5,314 nt of DNA, taken from contig JACPLZ010000001.1 in assembly GCA_016186245.1 (NCBI GenBank), positions 1 to 5,314 on the forward strand, read 5' to 3'. Shown piece by piece: positions 1-3,723 of the stretch; positions within the stretch are counted from its first letter, which is position 1; each line of letters begins with the position of its first letter. The notes under the pieces were generated by a model. It had not been told where the DNA came from, made no database searches, and saw only the letters and a list, made by a program, of their open reading frames with translations. The DNA comes from Candidatus Peregrinibacteria bacterium. GTDB lineage: Bacteria > Patescibacteriota > Gracilibacteria > UBA1369 > LOWO2-01-FULL-3. A program made the translations under genes and the position numbers.

Positions 1-61
1 AAAGGGAAGCATTGCCGCTAGAGTCCTGCCGTCAGCCTTTCAGCAAGTATTTTTTTCATTT

Positions 62-1204
62 ATGGAGATTTCTTATAATCTTCGATATAAAAAACAGAGC
101 TTTGCAAATAAGACAATCCTTGACAAAGAAGGCGAGATTGTCATCTATGCAAAAGGGTTTCGACTCAAAGGCAAGGGCGCCATGGACAAAGGCGAGCTGA
201 TTAATTTTTCCGAAATAAAAGAATTTTATCATCGCGACGAAAAGATTTTTTTCATCACTTTCAACAAAGAAAAATATACTTTGTGCGAGTCCGGTACGCT
301 TTTTGATCAGCTGCTGGCCGATTTTTACAAGTCGCGCAACGAATTTCTGATGGATGCCCTTTTTATGAAAGGCGGCAAAATCAAGGCGGAATTTGAGGGC
401 GCTTTTCAGCGTGTGAGCAAATTTGGCAAGCCTATAAACAAAGGCCGTGCGCGTTTCCGGCTGTATGAACACAGCATGGTGGTGGTGCCGCCGAATCAGG
501 ATGCGTTTTCCCTGCATTTTGATTTTGTAAATTTTTATGAATTTGACGACATGGAATATACTTTGAAAGTTGTTATGGATGACGGAATGCAGGTTTTCTT
601 TTCCCAGCTTGGAAATGATTTTGAATTCTTCCACGAAAAAATGGAGGAGCTTTTGGGCGGCATGTATGAGTACCTTGTAAACAATGTGCTGAAAGAGGCT
701 TTTATGGAATTTCATGCGGCGACTCTGCTCAAGTTTGCCTACAAAATGAAGAGCGGAAAGGCGGTAAGCTTGAAGGAATTGCAAAAAATGGATAAAGAAT
801 TGTCTGTGGCCGTGGAGAATTTTATTTTCAAGGATGAAAAATTGAAGGAAAAAATGCAGCTGCTTCGAGGGATGGTGGATGAATATAATGTTTATTATGG
901 AATGGCAAAAGATATGACGGTTGCTGGCGGATTTATCCGATGGGCGCTGTATACGATTCCCGAAAAAAATGTGGTGGCGTTTTGCATTTTGCCGCGATGG
1001 GGACAGAGCGGACAGCAAATGGATGACACTTATTTTTATAGAATCATTATTGAACAGGGATCCCCCGCGGAAAAAGTTGAAGATAAAGTGATGGAGATCG
1101 ATCAGGCGCTGGTAAATCTGAATTTTGCCAAGGATCCGTGCTACAAAGACAAGCGGGATTTGCGACATTCGCCTTACCAGTATGCGATTCGTTGCGGCTA
1201 TTGA
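62..1204 (+). CDS. Conserved-looking hypothetical protein with probable tandem PH-like domains
   Basis: I do not recognise this 380-residue protein as a named family. It has no signal peptide or membrane segment, so it is probably cytoplasmic. Residues about 15-100 and 108-195 each look like beta strands ending in an amphipathic helix, the layout of PH/GRAM-like domains (inference from pattern). Residues about 196-270 are helical and charged. Residues about 275-360 form a third beta-rich part with an IPEKNVVAFCILPRWG stretch. ATG 62 is the only nearby start. It lacks a Shine-Dalgarno sequence but has a TATTTT box (48-53) eight bases upstream, consistent with a leaderless message. The frame is also open upstream to the window edge (2-61), so a longer gene cannot be excluded. 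The last residues, from about 364, look unnatural, and a better C-terminus lies in the next frame (see 1122-1265). A long antisense open frame here is judged a shadow. Confidence 0.7.
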   Translation: MEISYNLRYKKQSFANKTILDKEGEIVIYAKGFRLKGKGAMDKGELINFSEIKEFYHRDEKIFFITFNKEKYTLCESGTLFDQLLADFYKSRNEFLMDALFMKGGKIKAEFEGAFQRVSKFGKPINKGRARFRLYEHSMVVVPPNQDAFSLHFDFVNFYEFDDMEYTLKVVMDDGMQVFFSQLGNDFEFFHEKMEELLGGMYEYLVNNVLKEAFMEFHAATLLKFAYKMKSGKAVSLKELQKMDKELSVAVENFIFKDEKLKEKMQLLRGMVDEYNVYYGMAKDMTVAGGFIRWALYTIPEKNVVAFCILPRWGQSGQQMDDTYFYRIIIEQGSPAEKVEDKVMEIDQALVNLNFAKDPCYKDKRDLRHSPYQYAIRCGY

Positions 1205-1265
1205 TGTCGGCGAGTGGAAAAAACAGGCGGAGGCGATGATAAAAAACGCATCGATGTCGGAGTAA
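1122..1265 (+). other. Out-of-frame C-terminal tail of the preceding gene (probable frameshift)
   Basis: One base out of phase with the gene at 62, this frame is open from 1122 to a TAA at 1263-1265. From about 1158 it reads ICDIRLTSMRFVAAIDVG and then EWKKQAEAMIKNASMSE. This looks like a coherent strand plus amphipathic helix, matching the domain-ending helices earlier in the protein. In the original frame the same DNA gives RDLRHSPYQYAIRCGY and then stops. One extra base (or two missing) around 1145-1165 would restore a protein of about 400 residues. It could be a sequencing or assembly indel, a real disrupting mutation, or programmed +1 frameshifting; no slippery motif is obvious. This is inference from protein texture only. 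Confidence 0.5.
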
Positions 1266-1345
1266 AAACCCAATTTTTTTATTGATCTTTTTATGAAACG
1301 ATGGCAGGCTGGTTTTGTAAGTTTTAAATTAGAAGTGATAAAAAA

Positions 1346-1915
1346 ATGCAAAAATCAAGAAAATTGTTGATGGCTGTGGGAATATTCTTTTTATTGTTTT
1401 CATATGGCTGTACTAAATCAGTAACCAGACCGGATAATTCCAATCGATATGCAGATAGTGATTATTCGTCACAAAAAAATGATTCCTTTGAAGATAATGA
1501 GTTTGCGCTGCCCAATTTAGAAAACTGCAATCAATATTTAACCGAGGATGAAATCATAGCTGCTTGCGGTGTGACTGATAGTGTAGAAATATATGGTTTT
1601 GAGGGAGGCGGACTGGATGGGTGTCAATTCAAAACTATTGCCGACTCTAAAGGCAAACAGGAGTATCTATCATTTACTTTGCGAGAATATAGTAAGCACA
1701 GAGAAAAAGGATTTAAATCTAAAATTGAACAGGAAACAATTTATAAAGGGATTAAAATGCTTGTGACAAGTATAGAACCTAGTGAACTGAGACATTTTTA
1801 TACGCGTGGTGCAATCATGGAAAAAGAAAATTATTTTTGGAATGTCGGATCCATAGATATGTGTACAATGGAGCAATTAGAGGGATTGGCAGCGCTTATC
1901 TATAACAGGTCATGA
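1346..1915 (+). CDS. Putative lipoprotein with four exported cysteines, function unknown
   Basis: This 189-residue protein starts with a basic N-terminus (MQKSRK), then a hydrophobic core (residues 7-20) and a lipobox-like SYGC, with Cys22 as the likely lipidated residue. The -3 serine is not ideal, but -1 glycine fits. Residues 23-55 are rich in Ser, Asn and Asp, typical of a surface tether. The folded part, from about residue 58, contains Cys61, Cys74, Cys93 and Cys173, possibly disulfide-bonded. Its layout (NxxLTEDEIIAACG, then GGGLDGCQF) loosely recalls small DUF3558-like lipoproteins; that is a weak impression. The ATG has no clear Shine-Dalgarno sequence. The 80-bp gap upstream (1266-1345) is AT-rich, with oligo-T runs but no convincing hairpin. 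Codon and base use look more AT-rich than in neighbouring genes, which may mean separate ancestry or relaxed constraint. Function not assigned. Confidence 0.8.
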   Translation: MQKSRKLLMAVGIFFLLFSYGCTKSVTRPDNSNRYADSDYSSQKNDSFEDNEFALPNLENCNQYLTEDEIIAACGVTDSVEIYGFEGGGLDGCQFKTIADSKGKQEYLSFTLREYSKHREKGFKSKIEQETIYKGIKMLVTSIEPSELRHFYTRGAIMEKENYFWNVGSIDMCTMEQLEGLAALIYNRS

Positions 1916-1930
1916 TGTGTCCATTTTTTT

Positions 1931-1966
1931 GCATGTGATTTTTTTGCCTGCCCAAAAAATTCATGC
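1931..1966. repeat. Imperfect inverted repeat overlapping the thioredoxin promoter
   Basis: GCATG (1931-1935) pairs with CATGC (1962-1966), and after a small internal loop ATTTTTT (1938-1944) pairs with AAAAAAT (1954-1960), around a nine-base loop. It lies 15 bases after the lipoprotein stop. It could act as a weak terminator for that gene or as an operator, because the loop holds the proposed -35 box and the right arm touches the -10 box. The stem is mostly A-T, so terminator strength is doubtful. Confidence 0.4.
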
Positions 1967-1972
1967 TAATAT
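1944..1972 (+). promoter_or_regulatory. Candidate sigma-70-type promoter for thioredoxin, leaderless
   Basis: TTGCCT (1944-1949) and TAATAT (1967-1972) are separated by 17 bases, and the -10 box carries the extended TGn element (TGC, 1964-1966). Each hexamer matches four of six consensus positions. The expected transcription start falls at about 1979-1982, on or just before the thioredoxin ATG. No Shine-Dalgarno sequence lies in front of that ATG, so the message would be leaderless or nearly so. Confidence 0.55.
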
Positions 1973-1981
1973 CTCCCCGCT

Positions 1982-2284
1982 ATGCGATTTACAACCGAAA
2001 ATTTCGAGAAGGAAGTTTTAAAGTCCGACATCCCTGTGCTGGTCGATTTTTACGCTGACTGGTGCGGTCCTTGCAAAATGATGGCGCCGGTTATTGAGGA
2101 GCTTGCAGAGACATATAAAGGAAAATGGAAAATCGGCTCTTTGAATGTCGACGACTCACACGAAATTGCCGAAAAATATGGAATACAGAGTATTCCTACT
2201 TTGAATTTTTTCAAAAACGGCCAGATAGTCGACCAATTGATCGGCTTTCAGTCGAAGGAAAAATTGAAGGAAAAACTTGGATGA
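1982..2284 (+). CDS. trxA: Thioredoxin
   Basis: Cytosolic dithiol-disulfide oxidoreductase that reduces protein disulfides, normally recycled by thioredoxin reductase. The 100-residue length is close to that of classical thioredoxins, with no signal peptide. The active site WCGPC sits at residues 27-31 (Cys28, Cys31), the buried aspartate is Asp22 in VLVDFYADWCGPCK, and the cis-proline is Pro72 in SIPTLNFF. The conserved C-terminal glycine and amphipathic helix follow (IGFQSKEKLKEKLG). The start is set by family length and by the promoter directly upstream. It is monocistronic by layout, convergent with rnhA. The gene ends GGA-TGA-C, the same seven bases that end rnhA and that occur in the palindromic repeats just downstream, so its stop codon may have come from a repeat copy. 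Identification is secure; the cellular partner is not visible here. Confidence 0.97.
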   Translation: MRFTTENFEKEVLKSDIPVLVDFYADWCGPCKMMAPVIEELAETYKGKWKIGSLNVDDSHEIAEKYGIQSIPTLNFFKNGQIVDQLIGFQSKEKLKEKLG

Positions 2285-2344
2285 CGTGTCATCTTGTAGG
2301 AATGTAGTCCTGAACTCGTTTCATGGTCTAACCTGGTTGAAGAG

Positions 2345-2365
2345 ATGCCGAAACAAGTTCGGCAT
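2345..2365. terminator. Perfect 8-bp hairpin in a reverse repeat unit, possible bidirectional terminator
   Basis: ATGCCGAA (2345-2352) and TTCGGCAT (2358-2365) form a perfect stem around the five-base loop ACAAG. It lies between the two convergent stops (trxA, rnhA). A run of A at 2371-2376 would be a U tract upstream of the hairpin for minus-strand transcripts, so the arrangement is not a standard intrinsic terminator. It may instead stabilise 3' ends. Confidence 0.4.
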
Positions 2366-2401
2366 GACACAAAAAATGTCATCCTGGACTTGTTGTTCGT
2401 G

Positions 2402-2875
2402 TCATCCTGAACTCGTTTCAGGATCTATCGTTATCCTGCCGGCTTTTTTGGCTTTTATTGCCTGGCCAAGCGCGAGTTTATCCACAATATTGTTATACTT
2501 GTTTGTGTGATGCGCCTTTACCCATTTCCATTCGATATTCAGCCAGCCGCGCAGCTTTTCGAGCTGCGCCCATAAATCGGTGTTGGCCTTGCGCTTCCAG
2601 TTTTTGTTAATACTCTGGATCAATAAATTTGAGTCGCTGTATAAAATAATTTTGGTATTACTCAAAAATTTACGGTCAATATTTTTGTGAAGATACTCCA
2701 GCGCTTTGATAATCGCCATCATCTCCATACGATTGTTGGTCGTATGTTTTTCATTTCCGGAAATTTTATCATCCTTACCACCAATAAGAATCATCGCCGC
2801 CCAGCCGCCTGGCCCGGGATTGCCGATACAACTGCCATCGGTGTAGATTTCGATTTTGAGTGGTATATCAGTCAT
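2402..2875 (-). CDS. rnhA: Ribonuclease HI
   Basis: Degrades the RNA strand of RNA-DNA hybrids (R-loops, primer remnants). From ATG 2875 the protein has 157 residues, the usual size for bacterial RNase HI. Signatures run in order: IYTDGSCIGNPGPGGWA with catalytic Asp13, HTTNNRMEMMAII with Glu51, LYSDSNLLIQSI with Asp81, WVKAHHTNKYNNIVDKLA with His122 and Asp132. All four carboxylates of the DEDD active site are present. The frame is open to another ATG at 2950, but the extra 25 residues lie outside the family and would overlap rlmH, so 2875 is chosen; 2884 is the only other option. No clear Shine-Dalgarno sequence. The last residues, DPETSSG, plus the stop codon are encoded by a palindromic repeat unit, so the native C-terminus has been replaced or extended. 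The catalytic core is untouched. Confidence 0.96.
   Translation of the reverse strand: MTDIPLKIEIYTDGSCIGNPGPGGWAAMILIGGKDDKISGNEKHTTNNRMEMMAIIKALEYLHKNIDRKFLSNTKIILYSDSNLLIQSINKNWKRKANTDLWAQLEKLRGWLNIEWKWVKAHHTNKYNNIVDKLALGQAIKAKKAGRITIDPETSSG
2404..2424. repeat. Perfect 8-bp hairpin of the intact repeat unit inside the rnhA 3' end
   Basis: ATCCTGAA (2404-2411) and TTCAGGAT (2417-2424) flank the five-base loop CTCGT. Stem length, loop length and loop sequence (complement of ACAAG with one change) match the unit at 2345-2365, showing that they belong to one repeat family. On the minus strand this hairpin is translated as the last residues of RNase HI and ends in its TGA. Confidence 0.7.
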
Positions 2876-2954
2876 GATTGCCATGGTACAACTTCCCGGG
2901 AAATTTTGCCAAATTCTGCCCGGCTCGTCCCAAAAATCTGTTATACTCATGCCA
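2876..2954. promoter_or_regulatory. Divergent promoter region rnhA/rlmH with a 10-bp palindrome
   Basis: Only 79 bases separate the two divergent starts. A perfect palindrome, TTCCCGGGAA, lies at 2893-2902, close to the rnhA side, and could be an operator or chance. For rnhA (minus strand) a weak promoter can be drawn: TTGGCA (2912-2907), a 16-base spacer and TGTACC (2890-2885), ending nine bases before the ATG. Its -10 box matches consensus poorly, so this half is uncertain. Confidence 0.35.
2939..2947 (+). promoter_or_regulatory. Extended -10 promoter element for rlmH, leaderless
   Basis: TGTTATACT holds an extended -10 element: TGT followed by TATACT (2942-2947), which matches five of six consensus bases. 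No good -35 box is found at the usual spacing, as is common for extended -10 promoters. The predicted transcription start falls at about 2953-2956, on the chosen ATG (2955). This favours that start over the ATG at 2949 and implies a leaderless message. Confidence 0.6.
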
Positions 2955-3431
2955 ATGAAAATTCGCGTTGTTCAAGTTGGAAAAACAAAAAAACAGGAGA
3001 TCCATGATATGGTGGAAGAATTTTTGAAAAGATTGAGACCGTTTGCAAAAATTGAAATTATCGTCATACAGCCGAGCCCCCCTTCAAAAACGGTCACAAA
3101 AGAAAAATGCAGTGAAGAAGAAGGTGCAAGAATTTTAAAACAGTTGAATGGGTTTGCATTGAATGGATTTACGGTGGCGATGGATGAACGCGGCAAAGAA
3201 ATGACCTCTTATGAATTTGCGGATTTTTTGAATAAATTCCGGAGTAGCGGCGAAACTCTTACCTTTGTAATCGGTGGCGCTTATGGTCTGTCGGAAAATG
3301 TAAAAGCTCATACTGATGCCATATTATCACTATCAAAAATGACTTTTACCCACGAAATGGTGCGTGCTTTTCTGGTCGAACAGATATATCGGGGATTTTG
3401 TATTCTGCATAAAAAAGAGTATCATAATTAG
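2955..3431 (+). CDS. rlmH: 23S rRNA (pseudouridine1915-N3)-methyltransferase RlmH
   Basis: SPOUT-class methyltransferase that uses S-adenosylmethionine to methylate N3 of pseudouridine 1915 in helix 69 of 23S rRNA, acting on assembled ribosomes. The 158-residue length matches the family (about 155). The N-terminal MKIRVVQVGKTK matches the usual RlmH opening. The trefoil-knot cofactor region is TLTFVIGGAYGLSENVK (residues 101-117). Conserved SLSKMTFTHEMVRAFLVEQI and the terminal YRGFCILHKKEYHN with Tyr156-His157 follow. The frame is open upstream to an ATG at 2856, but those residues are unrelated to the family and overlap rnhA. ATG 2955 fits both the family start and the -10 element at 2942-2947; ATG 2949 would add Met-Pro. 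Glutaredoxin and the CapA fusion follow on the same strand, and its stop overlaps an AGGAGG motif. Confidence 0.95.
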   Translation: MKIRVVQVGKTKKQEIHDMVEEFLKRLRPFAKIEIIVIQPSPPSKTVTKEKCSEEEGARILKQLNGFALNGFTVAMDERGKEMTSYEFADFLNKFRSSGETLTFVIGGAYGLSENVKAHTDAILSLSKMTFTHEMVRAFLVEQIYRGFCILHKKEYHN

Positions 3432-3435
3432 GAGG
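3430..3435 (+). promoter_or_regulatory. Strong Shine-Dalgarno-like AGGAGG at the rlmH stop, oddly far from the next start
   Basis: AGGAGG overlaps the rlmH TAG stop and is the only clear Shine-Dalgarno core before any gene start in this window. The glutaredoxin ATG is 27 bases further on, well beyond normal spacing. At normal spacing only a TTG at 3439 is available, and it gives TTG-TTT-AAA then TAA. It may be a relic of an earlier start, chance, or a site brought closer by RNA folding. Confidence 0.4.
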
Positions 3436-3462
3436 AAATTGTTTAAATAATAACTCATATTT

Positions 3463-3720
3463 ATGGCTGAAATTGTCGTTTATACCAAGTCCTACTGTCC
3501 TTTTTCCAAAGAATGTAAAGATTTTTTAAAGACCAAACGTGTCGATTTTGATGAAAAAATGATCGACAACGATCCGGCATTGGAGCAGGAAATGGAGCAA
3601 AAATCCGATCATCGCACCGATACGCCACAGGTATTTATCAACGGCCACCACATCGGCAGTTTTGACGACCTGAAAGCTCTGGAAGCGACCGGACAGCTGG
3701 ATGAAATGCTAAATAAATAG
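3463..3720 (+). CDS. Glutaredoxin with CPFS (monothiol-type) active site
   Basis: Small cytosolic thioredoxin-fold protein of 85 residues, the size of GrxC-type glutaredoxins. The N-terminal IVVYTKSYCPFSKECKDFL carries the nucleophile Cys12, but the usual resolving cysteine of CPYC is replaced by Ser15; Cys18 lies one helical turn further. The cis-proline is Pro55 in the TPQVFINGHHIGSFDDL motif (residues 54-70), where the usual Gly-Gly is Gly65-Ser66 before Asp68-Asp69. CPFS centres can still work by the monothiol (deglutathionylation) route; whether Cys18 resolves disulfides is unknown, as is the low-molecular-weight thiol used. It lies 31 bases after rlmH and three bases before the CapA fusion, so it is probably co-transcribed with the latter. 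Its start lacks a properly spaced Shine-Dalgarno sequence; a TAATAA box (3448-3453) nine bases upstream could be a weak promoter. Confidence 0.93.
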   Translation: MAEIVVYTKSYCPFSKECKDFLKTKRVDFDEKMIDNDPALEQEMEQKSDHRTDTPQVFINGHHIGSFDDLKALEATGQLDEMLNK

Positions 3721-3723
3721 CTT

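Larger units (their letters stand above)
2279..2428. repeat. Cluster of short palindromic intergenic repeats between trxA and rnhA
   Basis: At least four copies or remnants of a unit resembling TGTCATCCTGAACTCGTTTC followed by AGGATCT are packed here. A forward copy with a damaged right arm is at 2307-2329. A reverse-oriented copy at 2341-2370 has GCCGAA/TTCGGC arms. A truncated forward copy (TGTCATCCTGGACTTGTT) is at 2377-2394, and an intact forward copy is at 2400-2428. An extra inverted pair, GATGAC-GT-GTCATC (2280-2293), straddles the trxA stop codon. The units are REP-like: short, palindromic, non-coding, in both orientations, and located between convergent genes. Similar TGTCATnCTGAAC repeats are known from many bacterial genomes (recalled, not searched). 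Likely effects are terminating or stabilising both convergent transcripts. Confidence 0.8.

Noticed and set aside
1202..1204. UGA read as an amino acid (as in Gracilibacteria-type codes), extending the first gene
   Set aside because: trxA and rnhA end in TGA at normal family lengths, and the readthrough tail is less protein-like than the frameshift alternative.
1266..1290. Oligo-A/oligo-T pair as a terminator after the first gene
   Set aside because: The possible stem is only A-T pairs with no GC core, so termination is not supported.
56..1351. A 431-codon open frame on the minus strand opposite the first gene
   Set aside because: Its translation is Phe/His/Ile-rich with no coherent domain, while the plus strand has normal codon texture and a coherent protein. 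It is an antisense shadow of a gene with few complementary stops.
2279..2428. CRISPR array
   Set aside because: Units are irregularly spaced, differ in orientation, are individually palindromic and lack uniform spacers; they are REP-like repeats.
2277..2510. Open frame reading through the repeats on the plus strand
   Set aside because: It translates repeat DNA and the antisense of rnhA and has no domain; the repeats explain it.
2876..2950. Upstream ATG extension of rnhA to 2950
   Set aside because: RNase HI starts just before the YTDGSC motif; the additional 25 residues have no family counterpart and cover the rlmH promoter.
2856..2954. Upstream ATG extension of rlmH
   Set aside because: It adds residues unrelated to RlmH, overlaps rnhA, and lies upstream of the -10 element at 2942-2947.
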